NCBI RefSeq assembly: GCF_014596475.1
Contig: NZ_MECJ01000005.1
Span: forward strand, 1-64,000
Direction: 5' to 3'
DNA: 64,000 bases
Source: Streptomyces sp. CBMA152
GTDB taxonomy: Bacteria; Actinomycetota; Actinomycetes; Streptomycetales; Streptomycetaceae
Position 1 is the first letter of the stretch. Each line of letters opens with the position of its first letter. This document shows positions 45,958 to 55,272 of the stretch, one piece after another. Under the pieces are notes generated by a model that saw only the letters and a list, made by a program, of their open reading frames with translations, was not told the DNA's origin and ran no database searches. Both the position numbers and the translations under genes were made by a program.

Positions 45958-47157
45958 CTAAGTGAAGGCAGGGGTGCTCGCCGGAAGAGCGTTCTCCAAC
46001 AGGGTCGAATCGCCCATTTCACTCAGTACCAGAGCCAGCGCGCCGAGCACCTCGGCGCGCCCGCCCAGGGCACCCGGAAGGACCGAAAGCTGGCGCGCCG
46101 CACTGGGGATGGCGTACCGCGACACGGAGTCCCTGATGGGCCCCAGGACCAGCTCACCGGCCTCGGCCAGATCGCCGCCGAGCACCACCCGGCTGGGGTT
46201 GAGCAGATTGCAGAGGTTGGCGACACCGCTGCCGATGTGGCGGCCCACGTCCGCGACGACACGCCGGCAGCCGGGGTCGCCCTCGCGGGCCAGCTGGACC
46301 ACGCGTTCCATGGTCAGATCGGGTCCGTGGCTCGACTGGAGCAGCGGCAGGACGTACCGCGCGGCCGTGAAGGTCTCCAGGCAGCCGCGGTTGCCGCAGC
46401 GGCACACCGGGCCCGACTCGTCCAGGGTGATGTGCCCGATCTCGCCCGCCGTGCCGCCCGGGCCCCGGTACATCTGCCCGTCGATGACCAGACCCGCGCC
46501 GACACCGCTCGCGACCTTGATGTACGCCAGGTCCTTGACCCCGCGCCCGCTGCCCCAGACCAGCTCGCCGAGCGCGCCCAGGTTGGCGTCGTTGTCGACG
46601 TAGACCGGCACGCCCAGCCGGCCCGAGAGCTCCTCGCTGGGGTTGATGCCGGTCCAGCCCGGCAGGATGGACGTGGAACCCAGCGTGCCGGACTCCATGT
46701 CGATGGGGCCGGGCACGCCGAGGCCGACGCCGATGACCTTGTCGGGGCCGATGCCGGTGGCCGCGATCAGGCGGTTGACCAGCTGTTCCGCCCGGTCGAA
46801 GCCCTCCGCGGCGGAGGCGTCGACGTCCAGCGGCTCGGACTCCTCGGCGAGCACCTGGTGGGCCAGGTTGCCGACCGCGACGCGCAGGTGCGTATGCCCG
46901 AAGTCGACGCCGATCACGATGCCCGCGGAGCCGCTGAGCGAGACGCTGCGGGCCCGGCGGCCGCCCGCCGACGTGGGCGTGACCTCGACGGTGCCGCTGT
47001 CCTTCAGCTCCCGAACGATGTTGGAGACCGTGGCCGCGGAGAGCCCTGTCGTCCTGGCGATCTCGGCCTGGGTGAGTGAGCCGGCCATGCGGACCGCACG
47101 TACGACCCGCTCAAGGTTGGCCCGGTGCAATGACGTCTGCGACCCCGGAGTCTCCAT
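45958..47157 (-). CDS. rok7B7: ROK-family transcriptional repressor (Rok7B7-like)
   Basis: This 399-residue regulator starts at ATG 47157. The N-terminal helix-turn-helix reads SLTQAEIARTTGLSAATVSNIVREL. The ROK sugar-kinase-like domain has VIGVDFGHTHLRVAVGN and the zinc site CRCGNRGCLET. Its position between ngcEFG and xylFGH is the same as that of S. coelicolor Rok7B7 (SCO6008), which represses xylose transport and affects antibiotic production. Sugar effector not visible. Confidence 0.93.
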   Translation of the reverse strand: METPGSQTSLHRANLERVVRAVRMAGSLTQAEIARTTGLSAATVSNIVRELKDSGTVEVTPTSAGGRRARSVSLSGSAGIVIGVDFGHTHLRVAVGNLAHQVLAEESEPLDVDASAAEGFDRAEQLVNRLIAATGIGPDKVIGVGLGVPGPIDMESGTLGSTSILPGWTGINPSEELSGRLGVPVYVDNDANLGALGELVWGSGRGVKDLAYIKVASGVGAGLVIDGQMYRGPGGTAGEIGHITLDESGPVCRCGNRGCLETFTAARYVLPLLQSSHGPDLTMERVVQLAREGDPGCRRVVADVGRHIGSGVANLCNLLNPSRVVLGGDLAEAGELVLGPIRDSVSRYAIPSAARQLSVLPGALGGRAEVLGALALVLSEMGDSTLLENALPASTPAFT

Positions 47158-47305
47158 CGACTCATCCACTCCCGCCGTAGGCAGGCGGCACGACGGCCGC
47201 CCCCGCACGGGACCGCAACTCCGAGGCCCCGTCCTATCTCCAACATGTGAACTCTAAGCTGAGCCTTTCGGGTTGTCTCCCGTCAAGACCTGAGCAGTGG
47301 GACAT

Positions 47306-47352
47306 ACCACGGGACCGCCCGTCGGCGTGTCGCCGACGGGCGGTCCCGTGGT
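47306..47352 (-). terminator. very strong ngcEFG terminator
   Basis: A perfect 22-base-pair stem (47306-47327 with 47331-47352) has a three-base loop TGT. It lies just after ngcG and before the ROK gene on the same strand, so it should insulate the regulator from ngc transcription. Confidence 0.8.
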
Positions 47353-47374
47353 GGATACGGAGTGTGACGTACCG

Positions 47375-48292
47375 CTACTTCAGCGCCCCCGCCGTCAGGC
47401 CCGCGACGACCTGCCGCTGGAAGACGATGTACGCGGCGAGCACCGGCAGCATGGCCATGACCAGTCCCGCCATCAGCCCCGACCAGTCGCCCTTGTACCC
47501 CTGGCTGGTCGCGAGCTCGACCAGACCCTGCGAGAGCACCCGCTTGTCCGGGTCCGTGTTGAGGACCGTCGGCAGCATGTACTGGTTCCACTGCCCCAGG
47601 AAGTTGAAGATGCCCACGCTGATCAGACCCGGACGGGCCATCGGCAGCATCACCTGGAAGAAGGTACGGGTGTGGGAGGCGCCGTCGATCATCGCCGCCT
47701 CGGCGACCGAGGTCGGCAGCGTACGGAAGAACGAGGTGAGGAAGAAGACCGTGAACGGCAGCGAGTACGCGATGTAGACCAGGATCAGCCCGTGCGTCGT
47801 GTTCAGCAGGCTCAGGTTGTTCATCACGTAGAACAGCGGCACCAGCGCCAGCATGATCGGGAAGCTCATCCCGCCGATGAACAGGTAGTAGATGAACCGG
47901 TTCCCGGGGAAGTCGAAGCGCGCCAGCACATACGCGGCCATCGAGCCGAGCAGCAGCGTCCCGAAGAGCGAACCGCCCACCACGATCAGGGTGTTGCCGA
48001 AGTAGTCGCTCATGTGGGCCTGGGACCAGGCGCGCGACCAGTTGTCGAAGTGCAGCTTGTCCGGGAGCGCCCACGGGGTCGACAGGATCGAGTCGTCGTC
48101 CTTGAACGACGCCATGACCGCCCAGAGCAGCGGGATCACGACCATGAACGCCCAGATGATCAGCACACCGTGCGAGAAGACGTTGAGGATCCGCCCCTCG
48201 CCCTTGCTCTCCTTGGCGGCGGGCGCGCTCTGTTCGGCCACGGGAGGACGCTCCTCCTCGGCGAGGTCGGCGGTCGAGGTGTCAGTGGTCAT
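47375..48292 (-). CDS. ngcG: N-acetylglucosamine/chitobiose ABC permease NgcG
   Basis: This 305-residue permease starts at ATG 48292, overlapping the ngcF stop as ATGA; the longer open frame upstream is a shadow of ngcF. It has six membrane helices and the EAA loop EAAMIDGASHTRTFFQVMLPMARPG. It belongs to the MalG-like carbohydrate permease family. Assignment to NgcG rests on gene order with ngcEF and the ROK gene. No ATPase is encoded nearby, so the shared MsiK ATPase is presumably used (inference). Confidence 0.9.
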   Translation of the reverse strand: MTTDTSTADLAEEERPPVAEQSAPAAKESKGEGRILNVFSHGVLIIWAFMVVIPLLWAVMASFKDDDSILSTPWALPDKLHFDNWSRAWSQAHMSDYFGNTLIVVGGSLFGTLLLGSMAAYVLARFDFPGNRFIYYLFIGGMSFPIMLALVPLFYVMNNLSLLNTTHGLILVYIAYSLPFTVFFLTSFFRTLPTSVAEAAMIDGASHTRTFFQVMLPMARPGLISVGIFNFLGQWNQYMLPTVLNTDPDKRVLSQGLVELATSQGYKGDWSGLMAGLVMAMLPVLAAYIVFQRQVVAGLTAGALK

Positions 48293-49215
48293 GAGAACTC
48301 CAGCCGCTCGCGCCGCCCCAGCCGCATCACGATCGCCGCGAACAGCAGCGTGACGACGAGGAGCGCGACACCGATCGTGGTCGCGTAGCCGGCCTGCCCG
48401 TCGCGGAACGCCGACTGATAGACGTACAGCGGCAGCACCGTGGTCGAGTAGTCGGGGCCGCCGGGGCCCACCGTCATGATCTGCACGGAGGCGAACGCCT
48501 CGGCGCCGAGCGCCAGGATCCCCATGTAGACCCAGCCGGACTGCACGGTGTCCCACAGGAGCGGCAGGGTGATCCGGAAGAACGTGGTGAAACGGCTCGC
48601 CCCGTCGAGCAGCGCCGCCTCGTAGAAGTCCCGGGGAATGGAGGCCATTCCGGCCGAGAACAGGACCACGAAGAAGCCGACCGTGGACCAGACGAGCACG
48701 GCCATCACGCAGTAGAGGGCCAGTTTCGGATCGCCCAGCCAGTTGGGCTGGACGCTGCCGAGACCGACGCCCTTGAGCGCCGAGTTGATGACGCCGTTAT
48801 TGGGGTTGTACGCGAACTGGAAGAGCAGGGCGACGATCGCGATCGAGAGCACCTGCGGAAAGAAGTACGCGATTTTGTAGAAACCGGAGCCGCGCACTCC
48901 GGCGATGGCGGCGCCTTTCCGGCGCCGCCCGCCGACATTGAGCATGAAGGCGAAGAACAGCGCGAGACCCAGCGTCACCAGCGGAAGCAGCGCCACGAAC
49001 AGCAGACTGTGCCGCAACGACTTCCAGAAGATGTCGTCGTGGAACATCCGCTTGTAGTTGTCGAAGCCGACCATCTTGAAGTCCGGGCTCAGACCGGTCC
49101 AGTCCGTGAACGAGTAGTAGATGGACTGGACGAACGGCCAGATGACGAAGAGTGAGTACAACGCCAGTGGGAGTACCAGAAATCCCACGATGAACCGGTA
49201 CTTGCCGTGTTGCAT
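48289..49215 (-). CDS. ngcF: N-acetylglucosamine/chitobiose ABC permease NgcF
   Basis: This 308-residue MalF-like permease has six membrane helices and the EAA loop EAALLDGASRFTTFFRITLPLLWDT. The opening KYRFIVGFLVLPLALYSLFVIWPFVQSIYYSFTDW is typical. It lies between ngcE and ngcG and is coupled to ngcG. Confidence 0.9.
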   Translation of the reverse strand: MQHGKYRFIVGFLVLPLALYSLFVIWPFVQSIYYSFTDWTGLSPDFKMVGFDNYKRMFHDDIFWKSLRHSLLFVALLPLVTLGLALFFAFMLNVGGRRRKGAAIAGVRGSGFYKIAYFFPQVLSIAIVALLFQFAYNPNNGVINSALKGVGLGSVQPNWLGDPKLALYCVMAVLVWSTVGFFVVLFSAGMASIPRDFYEAALLDGASRFTTFFRITLPLLWDTVQSGWVYMGILALGAEAFASVQIMTVGPGGPDYSTTVLPLYVYQSAFRDGQAGYATTIGVALLVVTLLFAAIVMRLGRRERLEFS

Positions 49216-49275
49216 GGTTACCGACCCCGATCTGCTGGCGGGTGCCGCCGCTGGTGACGCTTGCCCACTGTGCCG

Positions 49276-50727
49276 CTACTTCTTGTGCTTGTAGTGCTTG
49301 ATGTTCTGGTCCTGGGCGGCCTTGTCGGCGTACCCCTGGATCTTCTTGATGGTCTCCGCCGGGGTCGCGCGGCCGGCCATCATCTCGCCGAGACCCGAGA
49401 CACCGATCTGCTCCTTCTGGAGCTTCACATACCAGTCCTGGAGCCGCGGGTTGACGACATTGGTGCCGGCCTTCTTCAGCGCGTCGACACCGGACTGCAG
49501 CGCCGTGGAGAGCTGGAGGCCGTCGGTGCCGCCGTTGAAGGCGGAGAGCGACTTCACCTGGGTGGTGAAGTTCTTCGAGGACGCCTCGCTGAGCATGATG
49601 CGCAGCTGCTCCATGCCGCCCGCCGGGTTCTTGGCCTTGGCCGGGACGATGAACGGCTCGCCGCCGGACGCCCAGATGGTGCCGAACGGCATCTTGTCGT
49701 TGCCGTCCAGGCTGGAGGGCGCGCCCACCATCATCTTGAAGTCCTTGGGCGTGGTGGGAGCCGCCTCGTTCTCCACCCAGGAGCCGTTGGGGATGAACAG
49801 CGCCTGCCCCTTGGTCCAGGCGGTCTGCGCCTGGATGTGGGTCATGCCCGGGGTGCCCTGGAGGATGTAGCCCTTCTTGTAGAGCTCGTAGTACGCCTCG
49901 AACGCGGCCTTGACGGCCGGGTGCTCCCAGGCCTTCGGCTCCAGGTTGTCGATGGCGTCGAGGACTTCCCTGCCGCCGATCTTGGCGATGAACGGGTAGA
50001 GCGAGAACGGCAGGTAGTACGGGTACTTGCCGGGGTAGGTCCAGCCGGCGATGCCCTGCTTCTTCGCCTTCTCGCACAGGGCGAGCATCTCGTCCCAGGT
50101 CTCGGGGTACTTGGCGTCCAGCTTGTCCAGCGCGGTCTGCGAGTACCAGACGCCGTACACGGTGTACGCGTAGTAGAAGATCCAGCACTGCTCACCGTCG
50201 AACTGGCCCATCTCGACGATGCCGGGCCGCAGCGTGTCGCGGACCTTCTTGTTCGGGTCGTCGATGGAGGGCGCGTCGAGCAGCGGGGTGAGGTCGGTGA
50301 GCTGGCTCTTGCCGACCAGGACGCCCATGTCCATCTGCTCGGCGCCCGAGTTGTCGATCAGGTCCGGCGGGGTGCCGCCGTTGAACTTCGGCTGGAGTTC
50401 CGACTGGATCTTCTGGGTCTTGTGGAAATTGATCTTTGCCTTCGGGAACGCCTTCTGGTAGACGGCATTCGCGTCGGTCGCGTACTTGGTGCCGAATCCG
50501 CCGTCGAAGATGACGACTTCGAGGGGGGCCGTCTCATTGACGGCCAGCGGATTCTGGGCGGACTTGGTGCCCTTGGTGGGCTTCGTGCCGCTGTCGTCAC
50601 TGCCGCTCGCACAGGCGGACAGGAAGCCCATTGCCGGAACAGCGATCAGACCGAGCGCCGCGGACCGCTTGATCAGATCGCGACGGCCCAGGCCCTCATT
50701 GGTGTCGTGGGCGGAGGTGGATCCCAT
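49276..50727 (-). CDS. ngcE: N-acetylglucosamine/chitobiose-binding lipoprotein NgcE
   Basis: This 483-residue solute-binding protein starts at ATG 50727 with AAGGCGAGG upstream. A Tat-type signal (GRRDLIKRSAALG) leads to lipobox LSAC (Cys39), so it is a Tat-exported lipoprotein. The family-1 extracellular binding fold is shown by DGGFGTKYATDANAVYQKAFP, FNGGTPPDLIDNSGAEQMD and TAWTKGQALFIPNGSWVENE. Gene order identifies the Ngc system, which takes up N-acetylglucosamine and chitobiose from chitin breakdown. Confidence 0.92.
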   Translation of the reverse strand: MGSTSAHDTNEGLGRRDLIKRSAALGLIAVPAMGFLSACASGSDDSGTKPTKGTKSAQNPLAVNETAPLEVVIFDGGFGTKYATDANAVYQKAFPKAKINFHKTQKIQSELQPKFNGGTPPDLIDNSGAEQMDMGVLVGKSQLTDLTPLLDAPSIDDPNKKVRDTLRPGIVEMGQFDGEQCWIFYYAYTVYGVWYSQTALDKLDAKYPETWDEMLALCEKAKKQGIAGWTYPGKYPYYLPFSLYPFIAKIGGREVLDAIDNLEPKAWEHPAVKAAFEAYYELYKKGYILQGTPGMTHIQAQTAWTKGQALFIPNGSWVENEAAPTTPKDFKMMVGAPSSLDGNDKMPFGTIWASGGEPFIVPAKAKNPAGGMEQLRIMLSEASSKNFTTQVKSLSAFNGGTDGLQLSTALQSGVDALKKAGTNVVNPRLQDWYVKLQKEQIGVSGLGEMMAGRATPAETIKKIQGYADKAAQDQNIKHYKHKK

Positions 50728-50950
50728 GCTCAAGTCCTCGCCTTCTCCAGGACTCAGGCGGTGTACCGGTCGCCCGTACCGAATCGCCAACAGGCGAAGG
50801 GCCCCGCCACCGCGGTCAGTTGTGCTGAAGCTTGGGTAGTGCAGGGTACGCAGCGGATACGTCGGACTGTGCGGAGGATGACGTGCCGTTGCTTCCCCGA
50901 CGTCCTCCGTCCCCCAGGTCCGTCGGTTTCCCGGCGGAGCGGACGCCGAC

Positions 50951-50962
50951 AGGTATAGTCCA
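50951..50962. promoter_or_regulatory. dre-like site at the ngcE promoter
   Basis: AGGTATAGTCCA matches 9 of 12 bases of the DasR core TGGTCTAGACCA that I recall. On the minus strand it overlaps a possible -10 (TATACC) placed 18 bases after TTGCTC, so a bound repressor would block transcription. DasR control of a GlcNAc transporter would make sense, but the match is imperfect. Confidence 0.4.
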
Positions 50963-51168
50963 CTTTCCGTCAACTGAGCAAGATCGAAAGCATGGTTGGA
51001 CGGCATCCTTTCCCGAGTTGAGACCTCCTGGATATCTGGCGGCGGAGCGCGACGGGCCGCGCCGACGCGACACTTCCGGCAAGATCCGGGACGACCGCGC
51101 CATTCCCCCTCAACACCCTTGACACCACCTATGACTTACCTTCCTACTGGATCCTGCATTTTCACTCT

Positions 51169-51180
51169 GACAACGTTGTC
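51169..51180. promoter_or_regulatory. LacI-family-type operator upstream of the GH92 gene
   Basis: GACAACGTTGTC is a perfect 12-base palindrome with central CG, the usual architecture of LacI/PurR-family operators in Streptomyces. It lies 87 bases before the GH92 start. No LacI regulator is encoded in this window. Confidence 0.6.
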
Positions 51181-51266
51181 CAGATCGTATGACCGCCGTA
51201 CACCGGCCGGACGTGTCCCTGTTTCGGCCGAGGTGTGTCATGCGCCCGCCAATCGAAAGGCCCCCT

Positions 51267-54200
51267 ATGCCGACCGGATCCCGGCACAGACAAGGACCGG
51301 CGGCCGCCCTGGCGGCTGCCGCCTTCATGCTCGTCGTGACCGCCCAGTGGGCCGCGACCGCCCAGCCTGCCGTCGCCGAACCCGCTTCGGGCGGCGACAC
51401 GTTCCGGACATCGTTCGAAACCGGCCAGCCGCAACCCGACTGGCTCAACACCGTGGACAGCGGACCCGACGGCACCAAGCGCGCGTCGGGCGTCGACGGC
51501 TCCTTCACCAGCGGAATACCGGGCAATGTCACCGACCACGTGACCGAGGTCCGGGCGAGCGCCGAGAACGAGGCCTCGGGCGAGGTGAAGGAGAACCTCG
51601 TCGACGGCCAGCCCAGCACCAAGTGGCTCGCCTTCGCCCCGACCGCCTGGCTGGAGTTCGATCTCGACGCGCCCGTCAAGGTCGTCACCTACGCCCTGAC
51701 CTCGGCCAATGACGCCGCTCCCCGCGACCCCAAGGACTGGACGCTGAAGGGGTCGGCGGACGGCAAGAGCTGGACGACGCTCGACACCCGGTCCGGCGAA
51801 ACGTTCTCCTCGCGCTTCCAGACCAAGTCGTACGACTTCACCAACTCCACGGCGTACGCGCACTACCGCCTGGAGATCACCCGCAACAGCGGCGCGGACA
51901 TCACCCAGCTGGCGGACATCCAGTTCTCCGACGGGAACACCAACACCCCCGTCCCGCCGGACATGCGCACCCAGCCCGACCGGGGACCGGGCGGATCGCC
52001 GACCGCCAAGGCGAACGCCGGATTCACCGGAAAGAGGGCCCTGCGTTACGCCGGTACGCACAAGGCGGACGGCCGGGCGTACTCGTACAACAAGGTCTTC
52101 CACGTGAACACCCGGATCGGCCGGGACACCGAGCTCGACTACAAGATCTTCCCGTCGATGCCGGAGACGGACCTCAACTACCCCGCCACGAACGTGTCGG
52201 TGGACCTCGCCTTCACCGACGGCACCTATCTGAGTGATCTGCGGGCCGTCGACTCGCACGGCGGGCTGCTCAGCCCGCAGGGCCAGGGCGCGGCGAAGAC
52301 GCTCTATGTGAACCAGTGGAACCAGGTGTCGTCGCGGATCGGCGCGGTGGCCGCGGGCAAGACCGTCGACCGGATCCTCCTCGCGTACGACTCGCCCAAG
52401 GGCCCGGCGAAATTCCAGGGCTGGATCGACGACATCGCGATCGCCCCGAAGAAGCCGGAAAAGCGCCTCGCGCACCTCTCCGACTACGCCCTGACCACCC
52501 GGGGCACCAACTCCAGCGGCTCCTTCTCGCGCGGCAACACCTTCCCGGCGACGGCCGTGCCCAACGGGTTCAACTTCTGGACCCCGATGACCAACGCCGC
52601 ATCCCAGGACTGGCTGTACGACTACGCGCGGCGCAACAACACGGACAATCTGCCGGTGTTGCAGGCGTTCGGGGCCAGCCATGAGCCGAGCCCGTGGATG
52701 GGCGACCGGCAGACGTTCCAGCTGATGCCGTCCGCTGCGGCCGGGACCCCGGACGCCTCGCGGACCGCGCGGGCGCTGCCGTTCAAGCACGAGAACGAGG
52801 TGGCGAAGCCGTACTACTACGGGGTCACCTTCGAGAACGGCCTCAAGGCCGAGATGGCGCCCACCGATCACGCGGCGACGATGCGGTTCACCTATCCCGG
52901 TGACGACGCGAGCGTCGTCCTCGACAACGTCAACAACAACGGCGGGCTCACCCTGGACCCGTCGACGTCCTCGTTCACCGGCTACTCCGATGTGAAGAGC
53001 GGTCTGTCGGCGGGCGCGACCAGGCTCTTCGTGTACGGGGTCTTCGACGCGCCGGCCACCGCGGGGGCCAAGCTGCCCGGCGGCGGGGGCGCGGACGTCA
53101 CCGGTTATCTGCGCCTGAAACCCGGCAAGGACCGGACCGTCACCCTGCGGCTCGCGACATCACTCATCAGTGTGGACCAGGCCAAGGCGAACCTCGCCGC
53201 CGAGATCCCCGCCGGGACGCCCTTCGACCGGGTCAAGGACCAGGCGCAGCGCGCCTGGGACCGGATCCTGGGCCGGGTCGAGGTCGAGGGCGCGAGCCAG
53301 GACCAGCTCACCACCCTCTACTCCTCGCTCTACCGGCTCTACCTCTACCCCAACTCCAGCTCCGAGAAGGCCGGTTCGAAGGACGTCTACGCCAGCCCCT
53401 TCTCCCCCGGCACCGGTGAGAACACCCCCACCCACACCGGCGCGAAGATCGTCGACGGCAAGGTGTACGTCAACAACGGCTTCTGGGACACCTATCGCAC
53501 GACCTGGCCCGCGTACTCGCTGCTCACCCCAGGTCGGGCGGGCGAGATGGTCGACGGGTTCGTCCAGCAGTACAAGGACGGCGGCTGGATCTCCCGCTGG
53601 TCCTCACCCGGTTACGCGGACCTGATGACCGGCACCAGCTCGGACGTGGCGTTCGCGGACGCGTATGTGAAGGGCGTGAAGTTCGACGGCGAGGCCGCTT
53701 ATGAGGCCGCGTTGAAGAACGCCACGGTCGCCCCGCCGTCGCCGGGGGTCGGCCGCAAGGGCATGGACACCTCACCGTTCCTCGGCTACACCCCGACCTC
53801 GACCGGCGAGGGCCTGTCCTGGTCCCTGGAGGGCTACCTCAACGACTACGGCCTGGCGCGGATGGGCGAGGCGCTCTACAAGAAGACGGGCAAGTCCCGC
53901 TACAAGGACGAGTCCACGTACTTCCTGGGCCGCGCCCAGAACTACGTCAAGCTCTTCGACCCCAAGGCGGCCAGCGCCGGTGCGGGCGCCCCCGGCTTCT
54001 TCCAGGGCCGCGACGCCAAGGGCGACTGGCGGGTGCCGAGCGGCACGTACGACCCGCGTATCTGGGGCTACGACTACACCGAGACCAACGGCTGGGGCAT
54101 GGCGTTCACCGCTGTGCAGGACTCGCGCGGTCTCGCCAACCTGTACGGCGGCCAGGGTGGACTGGCCAGGAAGCTGGACACGTTCTTCGCGACCCCGGAG

Positions 54201-55118
54201 ACCGCCTCGCCCGACTTCGCGGGTTCGTACGGCAGCGTCATCCACGAGATGACCGAGGCCCGTGACGTGCGGATGGGCATGTACGGGCACTCCAACCAGC
54301 CCGCCCACCATGTGGCCTACATGTACGACGCGGCCGGACAGCCCTGGAAGACCCAGGAGAAGGTCCGCGAAGTGACCCGCCGCCTGTACATCGGCAGCGA
54401 GATCGGCCAGGGCTACCCCGGCGACGAGGACAACGGCGAGATGTCGGCCTGGTACCTGTTCTCGGCGCTCGGGTTCTATCCGCTGGTCATGGGCAGCGGC
54501 GAGTACGCCATCGGCTCGCCGCTGTTCACCAAGGCGACGCTGCACCTGGAGAACGGCCGCGACCTGGTGGTGAAGGCGCCGCGCAACAGCGACCGGAACG
54601 TGTACGTCCAGTCGTTGCGGGTGAACGGCAAGGCGTGGAACTCCACCGCGCTCCCCCACTCCCTGCTCGCCCGGGGCGGCACGCTGGACTTCGCCATGGG
54701 GCCGCGTCCGTCGACCTGGGGCAGCGGCAAGAACGCGGCGCCGACCTCGATCACCCGGGACGACAAGGTGCCCACGCCGCCGTCCGACGCGATCTCGGGG
54801 AGCGGTCCGCTCTTCGACAACACCTCGGCCACGGCGGCGACGTTCGACTCCGTCGAGCTGCCGGTGGCGTCGCCCACGCGCGCGGTGCAGTACACCCTGA
54901 CGTCGTCGGAGCGCGCCAAGGCCCCCACGGGCTGGGTCCTCCAGGGCTCCACCGACGGGACGAAGTGGGTCGATCTCGACAGAAGGACCGGCGAGTCGTT
55001 CGCCTGGGACAAGCAGACCCGGGTGTTCTCCGTGGCCCGCCCCGGCTCGTACGGGCACTACCGGCTGGTGTCCACCGGTGGCCCGGCAACCCTAGCGGAG
55101 ACGGAACTTCTGCGGTGA
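51267..55118 (+). CDS. secreted GH92 alpha-mannosidase with flanking carbohydrate-binding domains
   Basis: This protein has about 1,283 residues from ATG 51267, six bases after GAAAGG; in-frame ATGs at 51189 and 51240 lack ribosome-binding sites. The signal peptide covers about 1-40. An F5/8C-like binding domain lies around residues 75-230 (SAENEASGEVKENLVDGQ, TKWLAF). The GH92 catalytic part spans roughly 400-1,150 with NNGFWDTYRTTWPAYSLLTP and DEDNGEMSAWYLFSALGFYP, the acidic segment holding the calcium/catalytic residues. A second F5/8C-like domain ends the protein. The family removes alpha-mannose from glycans outside the cell. It faces ngcEFG, forming a glycan-use locus. Confidence 0.92.
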   Translation: MPTGSRHRQGPAAALAAAAFMLVVTAQWAATAQPAVAEPASGGDTFRTSFETGQPQPDWLNTVDSGPDGTKRASGVDGSFTSGIPGNVTDHVTEVRASAENEASGEVKENLVDGQPSTKWLAFAPTAWLEFDLDAPVKVVTYALTSANDAAPRDPKDWTLKGSADGKSWTTLDTRSGETFSSRFQTKSYDFTNSTAYAHYRLEITRNSGADITQLADIQFSDGNTNTPVPPDMRTQPDRGPGGSPTAKANAGFTGKRALRYAGTHKADGRAYSYNKVFHVNTRIGRDTELDYKIFPSMPETDLNYPATNVSVDLAFTDGTYLSDLRAVDSHGGLLSPQGQGAAKTLYVNQWNQVSSRIGAVAAGKTVDRILLAYDSPKGPAKFQGWIDDIAIAPKKPEKRLAHLSDYALTTRGTNSSGSFSRGNTFPATAVPNGFNFWTPMTNAASQDWLYDYARRNNTDNLPVLQAFGASHEPSPWMGDRQTFQLMPSAAAGTPDASRTARALPFKHENEVAKPYYYGVTFENGLKAEMAPTDHAATMRFTYPGDDASVVLDNVNNNGGLTLDPSTSSFTGYSDVKSGLSAGATRLFVYGVFDAPATAGAKLPGGGGADVTGYLRLKPGKDRTVTLRLATSLISVDQAKANLAAEIPAGTPFDRVKDQAQRAWDRILGRVEVEGASQDQLTTLYSSLYRLYLYPNSSSEKAGSKDVYASPFSPGTGENTPTHTGAKIVDGKVYVNNGFWDTYRTTWPAYSLLTPGRAGEMVDGFVQQYKDGGWISRWSSPGYADLMTGTSSDVAFADAYVKGVKFDGEAAYEAALKNATVAPPSPGVGRKGMDTSPFLGYTPTSTGEGLSWSLEGYLNDYGLARMGEALYKKTGKSRYKDESTYFLGRAQNYVKLFDPKAASAGAGAPGFFQGRDAKGDWRVPSGTYDPRIWGYDYTETNGWGMAFTAVQDSRGLANLYGGQGGLARKLDTFFATPETASPDFAGSYGSVIHEMTEARDVRMGMYGHSNQPAHHVAYMYDAAGQPWKTQEKVREVTRRLYIGSEIGQGYPGDEDNGEMSAWYLFSALGFYPLVMGSGEYAIGSPLFTKATLHLENGRDLVVKAPRNSDRNVYVQSLRVNGKAWNSTALPHSLLARGGTLDFAMGPRPSTWGSGKNAAPTSITRDDKVPTPPSDAISGSGPLFDNTSATAATFDSVELPVASPTRAVQYTLTSSERAKAPTGWVLQGSTDGTKWVDLDRRTGESFAWDKQTRVFSVARPGSYGHYRLVSTGGPATLAETELLR

Positions 55119-55172
55119 CGGTTCCATCGGGCGGGCACGGATGTCGAGTTGGCCGCTTTTACCTCAAGCCGA

Positions 55173-55201
55173 TTGACATGTAAAGGAGTCATGACAAGAT
55201 T
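55173..55201 (+). promoter_or_regulatory. promoter of FG-GAP gene 1
   Basis: TTGACA and AAGATT are separated by 17 bases that include GTAAAGGAGTC, an element shared with the promoters of FG-GAP genes 2 and 3. A nine-base-pair hairpin (55213-55245) follows in the leader. Confidence 0.6.
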
Positions 55202-55272
55202 CCGGTGAAACCCGTGGCGCGTCTCGTCTGCTGAGGCGCGCCACGACGCATCTGAGCCTCATGGAGAACTAC

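Larger units (their letters stand above)
50728..51266. promoter_or_regulatory. divergent promoter region of ngcEFG and the GH92 gene
   Basis: This 540-base gap serves two divergent carbohydrate genes. It contains the candidate sites at 50951-50962 and 51169-51180 and is AT-richer than the flanks. No other gene is visible. Confidence 0.6.

Noticed and set aside
55261..55272. ATG 55261 as start of FG-GAP gene 1 (and the matching ATGs in copies 3 and 4)
   Set aside because: The ATG overlaps the GGAG ribosome-binding site, and copy 2 has CTG in its place. The GTG 12 bases later is conserved in all four.
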